Shown piece after piece: positions 35,007 to 43,628 of a stretch of DNA of 64,000 nucleotides. Origin of the DNA: Rhizobacter sp. AJA081-3 (GTDB lineage: Bacteria > Pseudomonadota > Gammaproteobacteria > Burkholderiales > Burkholderiaceae_C); NCBI RefSeq assembly GCF_017795745.1, contig NZ_CP059067.1, positions 620,001 through 684,000 on the forward strand, given 5' to 3'. Position numbers and translations under genes: made by a program. Position 1 is the first letter of the stretch; every line of letters begins with the position of its first letter. A model generated the notes under the pieces. The model was not told where the DNA came from and ran no database searches. It saw only the letters and a list, made by a program, of their open reading frames with translations.

Positions 35007-35810
35007 ATGCCCATGACCATCAACACCAACGTGTCGTCGTTGAATGCGCAGCGCAACAGCCTCACCTCGAGCGCGTCGCTGGCCACCTCGCTGCAGCGCC
35101 TGTCCTCGGGTCTGCGCGTCAACTCGGCCAAGGACGACGCCGCCGGCCTCGCCATCGCCGACCGCATGAATGCCCAGATCAAGGGCATCAACGTCGCGAT
35201 CCGCAACGCCAACGACGGCATCTCGCTCGCGCAGACCGCTGAAGGCGCGCTGGCCACCGTGACCGACGTGCTGCAACGCATGCGTGAACTGGCGGTGCAA
35301 GCCCAGAACGGCACCAACGGCACCAGCGACCGCGCCAACCTGAACACGGAATACCAGCAGCTGTCGGCGGAAATCACCCGCATCGCCGGCCAGACCAAGT
35401 TCAACGGCACGGCCATCGTCGGCTCGGGCGCCGGTTCCAACACCTTCCAGGTGGGCGCCAACAACGGCGACACGCTGACGATCACGACCTCGCAGGTCTC
35501 GACCGTCGCCGGCGACCTGACCACGGCGGCCAACGCCTCGACCGCGGTCGACGCGCTGGACACGGCACTGAACACGGTCACCACCAGCCGCGCCACCTAC
35601 GGTGCCGCGATGAGCCGCTTCGAGTTCGCGATCAGCAACCTGCAGATCACGGGCGAGAACCAGCAAGCTGCCCGCGGCCGCATCATGGACGCCGACTTCG
35701 CTTCGGAAACGGCGAACCTGTCGCGTGCCCAGATCCTGCAGCAGGCCGGCTCGGCGATGGTCGCGCAAGCGAACCAGCTGCCGCAGAACGTGCTGTCGCT
35801 GCTGCGCTGA
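35007..35810 (+). CDS. fliC: Flagellin 1
   Basis: The 267-residue flagellin has conserved N-terminal (INTNVSSLNAQRN...LSSGLRVNSAKDDAAGLAIA) and C-terminal (QITGENQQAARGRIMDADFA...QANQLPQNVLSLLR) D0/D1 helices. The central part (about 130-195) is short and rich in Ser/Thr/Gly/Asn, a likely O-glycosylation region. It is exported by the flagellar type III system and forms the filament. AGGAG precedes the ATG. It is followed by a strong terminator and a second flagellin about 85% identical in the conserved parts. Confidence 0.97.
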   Translation: MPMTINTNVSSLNAQRNSLTSSASLATSLQRLSSGLRVNSAKDDAAGLAIADRMNAQIKGINVAIRNANDGISLAQTAEGALATVTDVLQRMRELAVQAQNGTNGTSDRANLNTEYQQLSAEITRIAGQTKFNGTAIVGSGAGSNTFQVGANNGDTLTITTSQVSTVAGDLTTAANASTAVDALDTALNTVTTSRATYGAAMSRFEFAISNLQITGENQQAARGRIMDADFASETANLSRAQILQQAGSAMVAQANQLPQNVLSLLR

Positions 35811-35845
35811 TCGACCACGCCGCGGGCTCGTCCCGCGCGTTGGCA

Positions 35846-35870
35846 GGCCGCCCCCCGGGGCGGCCTTTTC
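35846..35870 (+). terminator. Rho-independent terminator after fliC1
   Basis: A 9-bp G/C stem (GGCCGCCCC with GGGGCGGCC, 35846-35865) is followed by TTTTC. It lies 35 nt after the stop and should make fliC1 largely monocistronic. Confidence 0.88.
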
Positions 35871-36036
35871 GTTTGCGGGCCGCCCCGGCATCGAACTGGC
35901 CGGCCATTCCGGCGCTTTTCGCCGGACTGCCGGGATGGCAACTGCCGAAGAATCCGTTTGACAGGCCACACCTCCGAACGAGGCCTGAAGTCGCCGGTCG
36001 CAAGCCCGGCAGGAATCGGATCCTTCAGGAGCTTTC

Positions 36037-36843
36037 ATGCCGCAGACCATCAACACCAACGTTTCGTCGCTGAACGCGCAACGAAACCTGAACACCTCGC
36101 AGAGTTCCCTGGCCACCTCGATGCAGCGCCTGTCCTCGGGCCTGCGCGTCAACTCGGCCAAGGACGACGCCGCCGGCCTGGCCATCGCCGACCGCATGAA
36201 CGCGCAGATCCGCGGCATCAACGTCGCGATCCGCAATGCCAACGACGGCATCTCGCTCGCGCAGACCGCTGAAGGCGCGCTGGCCACCGTGACCGACGTG
36301 CTGCAACGCATGCGTGAACTGGCGGTGCAGGCGCAGAACGGCAGCAACGGCACCAGCGACCGCGCCAACCTGGACACTGAATATCAGCAGCTTTCGGCGG
36401 AAATCACCCGCATCGCCACGCAGACCAAGTTCAACGGCACGGCCATCGTCGGCTCGGGCGCCGGTGCGCAGACCTTCCAGGTGGGCGCGAACAACGGCGA
36501 CACGATGACCATCACCACGTCGACCGTGACCACGGTGACGGGCGACATCCTGACGGCCGGCACGGCCTCGACGGCGATGAGCGGCATCGACGCTGCGCTG
36601 GACGCCATCACCACCAGTCGCGCCACCTACGGTGCCGCGATGAGCCGCTTCCAGTTCGCCATCAGCAACCTGCAGATCACCGGCGAGAACCAGAGCGCCG
36701 CGCGCGGCCGCATCATGGACGCCGACTTCGCCGCAGAAACGGCGAACCTGTCGCGCGCCCAGATCCTGCAGCAGGCCGGCACGGCGATGGTCGCGCAAGC
36801 GAACCAGCTGCCGCAGCAGGTGCTGCAGCTGTTGCAGGGCTGA
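36037..36843 (+). CDS. fliC: Flagellin 2
   Basis: The 268-residue flagellin is nearly the same as fliC1 in both terminal domains and differs mainly in the central segment (about 140-195) and the last residues. A CAGGAG ribosome-binding site precedes the ATG. Because a terminator separates it from fliC1, it needs its own promoter, yet no good FliA site was found in the 193-nt gap (a TGAAGTC with a degenerate -10 at 35986-36012 is the best). It may be expressed differently from fliC1 or form a distinct part of the filament. Confidence 0.96.
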   Translation: MPQTINTNVSSLNAQRNLNTSQSSLATSMQRLSSGLRVNSAKDDAAGLAIADRMNAQIRGINVAIRNANDGISLAQTAEGALATVTDVLQRMRELAVQAQNGSNGTSDRANLDTEYQQLSAEITRIATQTKFNGTAIVGSGAGAQTFQVGANNGDTMTITTSTVTTVTGDILTAGTASTAMSGIDAALDAITTSRATYGAAMSRFQFAISNLQITGENQSAARGRIMDADFAAETANLSRAQILQQAGTAMVAQANQLPQQVLQLLQG

Positions 36844-36865
36844 GCCAGGCCCGTCGCGGCGCGGC

Positions 36866-36892
36866 TCAAGTTCGCGCCGCCGCGGCCGACAA
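36866..36892 (+). promoter_or_regulatory. Predicted FliA promoter for fliD
   Basis: TCAAGTT (36866-36872), 12 nt, GCCGACAA (36885-36892): one mismatch in the -10. It lies 23 nt after the fliC2 stop and about 100 nt before fliD. Confidence 0.75.
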
Positions 36893-36994
36893 CCCGGTAT
36901 CCGCACAGGCGGAGTCACGGGTTCGTTCCAGGCGCCGAGCGGACCCGAGCGGTTTCGCGCCGGCGCCGTTCGTCTTTGAAGAAGGGGCAGCACC

Positions 36995-38365
36995 ATGGCC
37001 ACCATCAGCTCACCGGGCATCGGCAGCGGGCTGGACGTCAGCTCGATCATCACGCAGCTGATGGCCATCGAGCGGCAGCCACTCAAGCAGCTCGAGACCG
37101 CCGAGACGAAGATCCAGTCGCAGATCTCCGAGGTCGGCAAGATCAAGAGCGCGCTGTCCAAGTTCCGCGACGTGGCAGCCAAGCTCGCCTCCACCGACTT
37201 CTGGCGCACCACCACCGGCAAGTCGAACAGCACGGCGGTGGGCGTGACCACCAGCAGCACCGCAAGCCCGGCGAGCTTCGCGGTCGAGGTGACGTCGCTG
37301 GCCAAGGCGCAGACCATCGCCGCGCCGGCCGTGGCCACGAGCAGCACGACGCTGGGCACGGGCACGCTGACGATCCAGCGCACCGGCGGCGGCGACCCGT
37401 TCGACGTCGCGATCGAGGCCACCGACACGCTGGCGGGCATCCGCGACAAGATCAACGCGGCCGGTGCCGGCGTCACGGCCAGCATCCTCACCGATGCCAG
37501 CGGCGCGCGGCTGGTGATGCGCGCCAACGCCACCGGCACCGACAACGCCTTCAACACCACGGTCAGCGGTACCGGCCTGGACGGCCTCACCTTCAACGCG
37601 GCCACGCAGACGGGCGGCGCCACGCCCGCGCAGCCGGCCGCCAACCTCGTGGCCACGGTGAACAACCTGCCGGTGAGTTCGGCCAGCAACACGCTGACCG
37701 ACGTGTTCGACGGCGTGACGCTGACGATGACGGCCGAGACGGCCGGCCCGGTGACGATCGACGTCGCCGCCGACACCGAGACACTGAAGAAGACGCTCAC
37801 CGAGTTCGCCACTGCCTACACCGAACTCTCCAAACTGATCGTCACCGACACCAAGTACGACGCGACCGCCAAGAAGGCCGGGGCACTGCAGGGTGACAGT
37901 GCCATCGTCGGCCTGCAGAACCGCCTGCGCTCGATGCTCGGCGCGAGCAGCGGCGCCTCGACGGCCTATGCGCGGCTGTCCGATGTCGGCTTCGAGATGC
38001 AGCAGGACGGCAGCCTGACGGTCAACAGCACCAAGCTCGACAAGGCGATCGCCAACCTGTCCGAGCTGAAGGCACTGTTCTCCAACTCCAGCCTCACCGA
38101 CGCGAACCTCGACGGCTTCGGCAAGCGCTTTCGCGTGGTGGCCAGCGACATCCTGGGCATCGACGGTGCGCTGACCTCGCGCACCACTGGCCTGAGCGAC
38201 AAGCTCAAGCGCAACCAGACCTCGCAGGACCGCATGGAAGAGCGCCTGGCGCAGACGCAGAAGCGGCTGGAGAAGCAGTACAGCATGCTCGATGCGAAGC
38301 TGGGCACGCTCAACGGCCTGAGCACCTACGTGACCAATCAGGTCGCGCAGTGGAACAAGGCCTGA
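36995..38365 (+). CDS. fliD: Flagellar filament cap protein FliD
   Basis: The 456-residue protein has the FliD N-terminus (SSPGIGSGLDVSSIITQLMAIE) and a C-terminal coiled-coil domain (about 385-456, LKRNQTSQDRMEERLAQTQKRLEKQYSMLDAKLG). It caps the growing filament and helps insert flagellin. The middle is Thr/Ala/Ser-rich. It is preceded by a predicted FliA promoter and followed 110 nt later by fliS, which has its own FliA site. Confidence 0.97.
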   Translation: MATISSPGIGSGLDVSSIITQLMAIERQPLKQLETAETKIQSQISEVGKIKSALSKFRDVAAKLASTDFWRTTTGKSNSTAVGVTTSSTASPASFAVEVTSLAKAQTIAAPAVATSSTTLGTGTLTIQRTGGGDPFDVAIEATDTLAGIRDKINAAGAGVTASILTDASGARLVMRANATGTDNAFNTTVSGTGLDGLTFNAATQTGGATPAQPAANLVATVNNLPVSSASNTLTDVFDGVTLTMTAETAGPVTIDVAADTETLKKTLTEFATAYTELSKLIVTDTKYDATAKKAGALQGDSAIVGLQNRLRSMLGASSGASTAYARLSDVGFEMQQDGSLTVNSTKLDKAIANLSELKALFSNSSLTDANLDGFGKRFRVVASDILGIDGALTSRTTGLSDKLKRNQTSQDRMEERLAQTQKRLEKQYSMLDAKLGTLNGLSTYVTNQVAQWNKA

Positions 38366-38417
38366 TGCGGCAGCGCTGAAGGCCGGATCAGCCCGGGATT
38401 AACGGGCGTCCGGCGAC

Positions 38418-38444
38418 TCAAGTCGCACGGTGGTGGGCCGATAT
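38418..38444 (+). promoter_or_regulatory. Predicted FliA promoter for fliS
   Basis: TCAAGTC (38418-38424), 12 nt, GCCGATAT (38437-38444). It lies 32 nt before the fliS ATG and should also serve fliT and the pilZ gene downstream. Confidence 0.8.
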
Positions 38445-38475
38445 TCATCGCAAGTCAACCAGCAAGAGGCCTTCG

Positions 38476-38907
38476 ATGTTCGCAGCCACCTTCTCCAAGC
38501 CGCGCGCCATGCATTCGCTGGCCAGCGCGTACCAGCAGGTCGGGCTCGAGACCGCCACCTCGAACGCGACGCCGCACAAGCTGATCGAGATGTTGTTCGA
38601 CGGCTTCCAGGACGCGATCGCGCGGGCCCGCGGCGCGATGCTCGCCCGGCAGATAGAGGCCAAGGGCCGTGCGATCAGCCATGCCGCGCGCATCGTCGAG
38701 GAAGGCCTGAAGGCGGGCCTCAACCTGGCCGACGGCGGCAAGCTGGCCGCCGACCTGGACGCGCTGTATGCCTATGTGGGCATGCGGCTGACCCACGCGA
38801 ACCTGCACAACGATGCCCAGGCCCTGGACGAATGCGCCAGCCTCATCGAGCCGGTGCGCAGCGCCTGGGCCGAGATCGGCCCGCGCGTCTCCAAAGCGGC
38901 GCAGTGA
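38476..38907 (+). CDS. fliS: Flagellin export chaperone FliS
   Basis: The 143-residue all-helical protein has the FliS signature: an N-terminal AYQQVGLETATSNATPHKLIEMLFDGF segment and a C-terminal helix. It binds the flagellin C-terminus in the cytosol, prevents premature polymerisation and delivers it to the export gate. It is the first gene of the fliS-fliT-pilZ unit. Confidence 0.95.
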   Translation: MFAATFSKPRAMHSLASAYQQVGLETATSNATPHKLIEMLFDGFQDAIARARGAMLARQIEAKGRAISHAARIVEEGLKAGLNLADGGKLAADLDALYAYVGMRLTHANLHNDAQALDECASLIEPVRSAWAEIGPRVSKAAQ

Positions 38908-38944
38908 CGGCCGATCCCCCATGACCTTCTGCGGAACGCCTGCC

Positions 38945-39244
38945 ATGCCGTCGCAACTGCTCAACTACTACGAAGCCATCGAACAAGCCAGCCAGGACAT
39001 GCTGGAAGCCGCACGCAGCGGCAACTGGGACCAGGTGGTCAAGCTCGAAGGCGCCTGTGCGCTGCTCATCTCGCAGCTCAAGCATGCGGCTTCGGCGCAA
39101 CCGCTGCCCACCGAAGAGGCGCAGCTGAAGTCGCGCATCATGCAGCGCATCCTCGTCAATGACGCCGAGGTGCGCCAGCTCGCCGAGCCCTGGCTCGAGC
39201 AGCTCGACGAGCTGCTCGCCGGCCGCACCAAGACCCTGCACTGA
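38945..39244 (+). CDS. fliT: FliT-like flagellar chaperone
   Basis: The 99-residue helical protein sits in the usual fliT position after fliS. It begins MPSQLLNYYEAIEQASQDML and is Leu/Glu/Ala-rich. FliT chaperones FliD, and in enterobacteria it also inhibits FlhDC. Family members diverge strongly, so position and size carry much of the call. An in-frame ATG at 38921 is less likely because it has no ribosome-binding site. Confidence 0.85.
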   Translation: MPSQLLNYYEAIEQASQDMLEAARSGNWDQVVKLEGACALLISQLKHAASAQPLPTEEAQLKSRIMQRILVNDAEVRQLAEPWLEQLDELLAGRTKTLH

Positions 39245-39267
39245 ACCCCTTTCTTCTGCGCAGCGAC

Positions 39268-40026
39268 ATGGAAACATTGCCGATGCCGCTGGACTCGCTG
39301 GCCGCCCAGAACGGCGGGCTGGACGAGTTCCGCATCACCGCGCCGCGAGAGATCACGGCCATGCTCAAGCAGTTTCAGGACGGCAACGTGCTGCTGAACC
39401 TGAACGGCAGCAACGGCGCGATGCTGTCGACCACGCTGTGGTCGCTGGACCCGAATCGCGGGCAGCTCAGCTTCAGTGCCGACGCCAACATGCCGGTGAC
39501 CCAGCGTCTGATCGAATGCGACGAGGCCGTCGCGGTGGGTTACCTCGACAGCATCAAGATCCAGTTCGACGTGCAGGGCCTGGTGCTGGTGCGCGGCATC
39601 GGCGGCAGCGCCATCAGCGCGCGCTTGCCGCGCGAACTGTTCCGCTTCCAGCGGCGCAACTCCTTCCGCGTCCGGCCGCTGCTGCGCAGCTCGCCGCTGG
39701 CGCGCGTGCGCCACCCGGCGATCGCCGAGATGCAGCTCGCGCTGCGCGTCATCGACGTGAGCATCGGCGGCTGCGCGCTGTTCCTGCCCGACGACGTGCC
39801 GGCCATCCAGGCGGGCATGGTGATGAACCAGGTGCAGATCGATCTCGATGCCGACACGCGGCTGGTGGCCAACCTGCGCATGCAGCACGCCACCGTGCTC
39901 AACCCGGAGGCCCGGGGCGCGCGGCTGGGTTGCGAGTTCGTCAACCTGGCCAACGACGCGGAGCGTATCCTGCAGCGTTTCATCGACCAGACGCAGAAGC
40001 GGCGCCGGCTGATGTCCCTGGACTAG
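39268..40026 (+). CDS. ycgR: YcgR-like PilZ-domain flagellar brake protein
   Basis: The 252-residue protein has an N-terminal YcgR (PilZN) domain (about 15-115) and a C-terminal PilZ domain. The c-di-GMP-binding motifs are intact: RxxxR at 130-134 (RNSFR) and DxSxxG at 163-168 (DVSIGG). When bound to c-di-GMP, YcgR acts on the motor to slow swimming. Its place behind fliS-fliT makes it part of the flagellar regulon. Confidence 0.92.
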   Translation: METLPMPLDSLAAQNGGLDEFRITAPREITAMLKQFQDGNVLLNLNGSNGAMLSTTLWSLDPNRGQLSFSADANMPVTQRLIECDEAVAVGYLDSIKIQFDVQGLVLVRGIGGSAISARLPRELFRFQRRNSFRVRPLLRSSPLARVRHPAIAEMQLALRVIDVSIGGCALFLPDDVPAIQAGMVMNQVQIDLDADTRLVANLRMQHATVLNPEARGARLGCEFVNLANDAERILQRFIDQTQKRRRLMSLD

Positions 40027-40089
40027 CGCCGGGACCGACCGCACACGCGGTCAAAGTCACACTCCGTTACGACTTTGGGGATTCACCCC

Positions 40090-40116
40090 TCAAGTCCGGC
40101 GATGGCGTGCCGATTC
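40090..40116 (+). promoter_or_regulatory. Predicted FliA promoter for the small unknown gene
   Basis: TCAAGTC (40090-40096), 12 nt, GCCGATTC (40109-40116), one mismatch in the core -10. Its start near 40123 gives a leader of about 33 nt to the ATG at 40156. Confidence 0.7.
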
Positions 40117-40155
40117 TCATGCCATAGCGACTTTCGCCCCTTCAAGGAGCGCAAC

Positions 40156-40419
40156 ATGAGCGTCAACCACGTCTCAGGCGTCGGACGCGTCGTGCTGCCG
40201 GCGACGCCGAGCCGACCAGCCGACACCCCGACCTCGGGCACCCCGCCCAAGGGCGCGGCGTCCTCGCTCGTCCAGCTGGACGAGTCCACGCAGCAGCCGA
40301 TCCCGCCGCGGTTTCCGTGGCTGAGCCGGCTGGCGCGCGAGCTGGAGCCGGCGTCCAAGCAGCCCTCGCCCTATGGCACGGTGCCGATCCTCGGCGAGAA
40401 GCTCGACAAGCAGGCCTGA
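40156..40419 (+). CDS. Small Pro/Ser-rich protein of unknown function, likely FliA-regulated
   Basis: The 87-residue soluble protein has no signal peptide or membrane helix. The N-terminal two thirds are Pro/Thr/Ser-rich and probably disordered. A short amphipathic stretch (WLSRLARELE, about 55-64) and a conserved-looking end (YGTVPILGEKLDKQA) follow. An AAGGAG ribosome-binding site is well placed. It lies between the pilZ gene and convergent fliE and has its own predicted FliA promoter. No family was recognised; a regulator, export chaperone or secreted flagellar peptide are all possible. FlgM was considered but the sequence does not fit. A 7-bp hairpin without a U-tract (40435-40451) follows. 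Confidence 0.65.
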   Translation: MSVNHVSGVGRVVLPATPSRPADTPTSGTPPKGAASSLVQLDESTQQPIPPRFPWLSRLARELEPASKQPSPYGTVPILGEKLDKQA

Positions 40420-40447
40420 GCAGAACATCCGGGCCTGAGCGAGCCGC

Positions 40448-40771
40448 TCAGACTTGCATGTTCATGATCTCGCTGTAGGCGGACACGAGGCGGTTGCGCA
40501 CCGTCACCGTGGCCTGGAAACCGATCTGCGCCTTCTGCATCGCAACCATGGTTTCCTCCAGGCTCACCGAGGGGTTGTCCATCTGCAACTCGCGCTGCAG
40601 GCGGCTCGCCTGGTTCTGGCTGTTGCTCACCGAGCCGAGCGCCTGGGTCAGCGCCTGCTGGAAGCCGGTGCCCTCGACGGCGCGGCCTGCCTTCAGCGGC
40701 TGTCCGTTGGTGGCCAGGCCCGCTCTTGCAGCGGCCTGGGCGAAATCGAAAGGTTTCAGCGTGACGTTCAT
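40448..40771 (-). CDS. fliE: Flagellar hook-basal body adaptor FliE
   Basis: The 107-residue protein has the FliE C-terminal signature MVAMQKAQIGFQATVTVRNRLVSAYSEIMNM. FliE connects the MS ring to the rod and is the first axial protein exported. It is encoded opposite to fliF, an arrangement common in beta-proteobacteria, so the 171-nt gap holds back-to-back early flagellar promoters. Confidence 0.95.
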   Translation of the reverse strand: MNVTLKPFDFAQAAARAGLATNGQPLKAGRAVEGTGFQQALTQALGSVSNSQNQASRLQRELQMDNPSVSLEETMVAMQKAQIGFQATVTVRNRLVSAYSEIMNMQV

Positions 40772-40942
40772 GGCATGCCCTCACCATGGGGGGATGGCGT
40801 GACTGTAGTCACTGCCGGTCAGCGCGGTGGCGCGAACTGGCCGCGGTTTGACGGGCTGTTCGCGGCATTCGCGGGGCTCAAGTTCTCGAACAATCGGTTT
40901 CGATCCGGGCGCATTTCCGCCCCGGGCCACTACCGATCGCCC

Positions 40943-42619
40943 ATGGACAACGCCGTCGTCGCCAGAACCAACGCCAACGCACTGCCCCTGGTCGAACCCG
41001 CCGGGTTCGGCGCCCGTGTGGCTGCCGTGCCGCTGAAGGCCAAGCTGAGTTTCGCCCTCGGCATCGCCGCGCTCGGCGCGGTGGTGCTGGCGATGACGAT
41101 GTGGAGCAGCCAGGGCGACTACAAGGTGCTCTACGCCAACCTGTCCGACAAGGACGGCGGTGCCATCATCGCGCAGCTTTCGCAGATGAACGTGCCCTAC
41201 CGGCATGCCGATGGCGGTGCAGCCATCCTGGTGCCGGCGGCCAAGGTGCACGACGTGCGCCTGAAGCTCGCCGCTGCCGGCCTGCCCAAGGGCTCGGTGG
41301 TCGGCTACGAGCTGATGGACGGCGCGCGCTTCGGCCAGACGCAGTTCCAGGAGCGGCTGACCTTCCAGCGTGGCCTCGAAGGCGAACTGACCCGCTCGAT
41401 CACCGCGCTGGCCGCGGTGCAGAACGCCCGCGTGCACCTGGCGCTGCCGAACCAGAACGGCTTCTTCCGCGAGCAGCAGAAGCCCACCGCCTCGGTGATG
41501 CTGACGCTGTACCCGGGCCGCACGCTGGAGCGCGCGCAAATCGCCGGCATCGTGCACCTGGTGTCGTCCAGCGTGCCCGAGATGAACCCGAAGGCCGTCA
41601 GCGTGCTCGACCAGACCGGCGCGCTGCTCACCGCCAGCGCGGAGAACCCGCAGGCCGGCCTCGACGCGCAGCAACTGCAGTACGTCAACCAGGTCGAGGC
41701 GGGCTACCAGAAGCGCATCTTCGAACTGCTCGAGCCGCTGGTCGGCCGCGACAACCTGCGCGCCACGGTGACCGCCGACGTCGACTTCTCGCAGACCGAG
41801 GCCACCGCCGAGGAATTCGCGCCCAACCAGGGCGACAAGGCCAGCATCGCGATCCGCAGCCAGCAGGTCAGCGAGAGCAGCGGCAGCAACGGCGCCGCGC
41901 CCAGCGGCGTGCCGGGCGCCGCCTCCAACCAGCCGCCGGTGCCGGCCACCGCGCCGGTGACGGGCACGCCGCAGGCGCTGCAGGCGGCACAGGGCGGCGG
42001 CGCCAACGCCAACACGCGCCGCGACGCAGTGACCAACTACGAGGTCGACAAGACGGTGCGCGTGACGCGCAACGCCACCGGCACCGTCAAGCGCCTGAAC
42101 GCCGCCGTGGTGGTGAACCACCGCAGCGTGACCGACGCGAAGGGCAAGACCACCACCACGCCGCTGTCGGCCGAGGAGGTCGAGAAGCTGACCGCGCTGG
42201 TGCGCGAGAGCATCGGCTTCAAGCAGGACCGCGGTGACTCGGTGAAGGTGATCAACGCGCCGTTCAAGGTCGACCCGTCGGCCAAGGTCGATCCGCTGCC
42301 GCTGTGGAAGCAGCCGGAAGTCATCGACATGCTGCGCGCCGCCGCGGTGCCTGCCGGCCTTGCTCTGGTGGCGCTGATCGTGTTCTTCGGGATGATCCGC
42401 CCGGCGATGAAGGCCGCGCTCGCGCCGCCCCCGCCGCCTGCGCCGGGTGCGCAGCTCAACGCCGTGGTCGACGACGACAACGCGCTGCCCGAGAGCGCGA
42501 TCCCCGCCCTGCCGGCACCGAAGACGAACGAACACCTGGACGCCGCGCGCGCGCTGGCCAAGGAAAACCCCGCGGCGGTGGCGAACATCGTGCGCGGCTG
42601 GGTAAGCGGCGAGGCGTGA
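40943..42619 (+). CDS. fliF: Flagellar MS-ring protein FliF
   Basis: The 558-residue protein has an N-terminal transmembrane helix (about 35-53), the YscJ/FliF ring-building motifs (YKVLYANLSDKDGGAII), a long Ala/Pro/Asn-rich loop (about 310-365), a second transmembrane helix (about 468-490) and a cytoplasmic FliG-binding tail. It forms the inner-membrane ring on which the flagellum is built. It heads the fliFGHIJK run; fliG starts 7 nt after its stop. Confidence 0.97.
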   Translation: MDNAVVARTNANALPLVEPAGFGARVAAVPLKAKLSFALGIAALGAVVLAMTMWSSQGDYKVLYANLSDKDGGAIIAQLSQMNVPYRHADGGAAILVPAAKVHDVRLKLAAAGLPKGSVVGYELMDGARFGQTQFQERLTFQRGLEGELTRSITALAAVQNARVHLALPNQNGFFREQQKPTASVMLTLYPGRTLERAQIAGIVHLVSSSVPEMNPKAVSVLDQTGALLTASAENPQAGLDAQQLQYVNQVEAGYQKRIFELLEPLVGRDNLRATVTADVDFSQTEATAEEFAPNQGDKASIAIRSQQVSESSGSNGAAPSGVPGAASNQPPVPATAPVTGTPQALQAAQGGGANANTRRDAVTNYEVDKTVRVTRNATGTVKRLNAAVVVNHRSVTDAKGKTTTTPLSAEEVEKLTALVRESIGFKQDRGDSVKVINAPFKVDPSAKVDPLPLWKQPEVIDMLRAAAVPAGLALVALIVFFGMIRPAMKAALAPPPPPAPGAQLNAVVDDDNALPESAIPALPAPKTNEHLDAARALAKENPAAVANIVRGWVSGEA

Positions 42620-42626
42620 CAGGACC

Positions 42627-43628
42627 ATGAGCATGGACGACGAAGGCACCGAAAACGCAGCGATCCTGTTGATGTCGCTCGGCGAGGAAGAGGCCTCCGA
42701 GGTCTTCAAGCACCTCGCACCGAAAGAGGTGCAGCGACTGGGCGAGACGATCGCACGCATGAAGTCGATCCCGCGCGAGCGCGTCGAGGGCGTGCTGGTC
42801 AAGTTCTCCGAAGTGGCCGGCGAGCAGAGCATGCTCGTCACCGACACCGACGAGTACGTGAAGACCGTGCTGCGCCGGGCGCTCGGCGACGACAAGGCCA
42901 ACCTGCTGATCGACCGCATCCTGCAGGGCGCCGACGTCACCGGCATCGAGAGCCTGAAGTGGATGGATCCGGGCTCGGTGGGCGAACTGCTGCGCAACGA
43001 ACACCCGCAGATCGTCGCGGCGATCCTGGTGCACCTGGACTTCGACCAGGCCGGCGCCGTGCTGAAGACCTTTCCGGAGCGGCAGCGCAACGAGGTGATG
43101 GTGCGCATCGCCACGCTCGACGGCATCCAGCCCTCGGCGCTGAAGGACCTCAACGAGGTGATGAGCAAGGTGCTGGCCGGCGGCGACCGCCTGAAGAAGG
43201 CCTCGCTGGGCGGCGTGAAGACGGCCGCCGAGATGATCAACCTGATGGGCAGCAGCGTCGAGACGGCGGTGCTCGACTACATCCGCGAGGTCGACAACGA
43301 CCTGGCCCAGAAGATCATGGACAACATGTTCACCTTCGACGATCTGGAGAAGATCGACGACAAGGGCATCCAGTCGCTGCTCAAGGAAGTGCAGAGCGAA
43401 TCGCTGGTCATCGCGCTCAAGGGCGCGACGCCGGAGATGCGCGAGAAGGTGTTCAAGAACATGTCCACCCGCGCCGCCGAGACGCTGCGCGAGGACCTCG
43501 AGTCGCGCGGCCCGGTTCGCGTCTCCGAGGTCGAGGCCGAGCAGAAGGAAATGCTCAAGATCGTGCGCCGCCTGGCCGACGAGGGCCAGATCGTCCTGGG
43601 TGGCGGTAGCGACGACGAGTTCCTGTGA
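42627..43628 (+). CDS. fliG: Flagellar motor switch protein FliG
   Basis: The 333-residue protein has the three helical FliG domains. The central part contains [14 protein letters not shown] (EHPQ motif), and the C-terminal torque domain holds [22 protein letters not shown] with the charged residues that contact MotA. It couples stator movement to rotor rotation. It overlaps the fliH start by one base. Confidence 0.97.
   Translation: MSMDDEGTENAAILLMSLGEEEASEVFKHLAPKEVQRLGETIARMKSIPRERVEGVLVKFSEVAGEQSMLVTDTDEYVKTVLRRALGDDKANLLIDRILQGADVTGIESLKWMDPGSVGELLRNEHPQIVAAILVHLDFDQAGAVLKTFPERQRNEVMVRIATLDGIQPSALKDLNEVMSKVLAGGDRLKKASLGGVKTAAEMINLMGSSVETAVLDYIREVDNDLAQKIMDNMFTFDDLEKIDDKGIQSLLKEVQSESLVIALKGATPEMREKVFKNMSTRAAETLREDLESRGPVRVSEVEAEQKEMLKIVRRLADEGQIVLGGGSDDEFL

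Larger units (their letters stand above)
35037..36843 (+). repeat. Direct duplication of flagellin coding sequence
   Basis: The two flagellin genes contain long stretches of near-identical DNA in their 5' and 3' thirds, including synonymous positions, while the middle differs. This indicates tandem duplication with possible gene conversion of the ends. Recombination between copies could delete or fuse them. Confidence 0.8.

Noticed and set aside
35986-36012. FliA promoter for fliC2
   Set aside because: TGAAGTC with 12-nt spacing is present, but the -10 would be CCCGGCAG, matching only about half of GCCGATAA.
40435-40451. Bidirectional terminator between the small gene and fliE
   Set aside because: A 7-bp stem exists but there is no U-tract on either side, and it overlaps the fliE stop codon.
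40879-40905. FliA promoter for fliF
   Set aside because: TCAAGTT is present, but the element 12 nt later is GTTTCGAT, which does not match the -10; fliF is also normally a class II gene.
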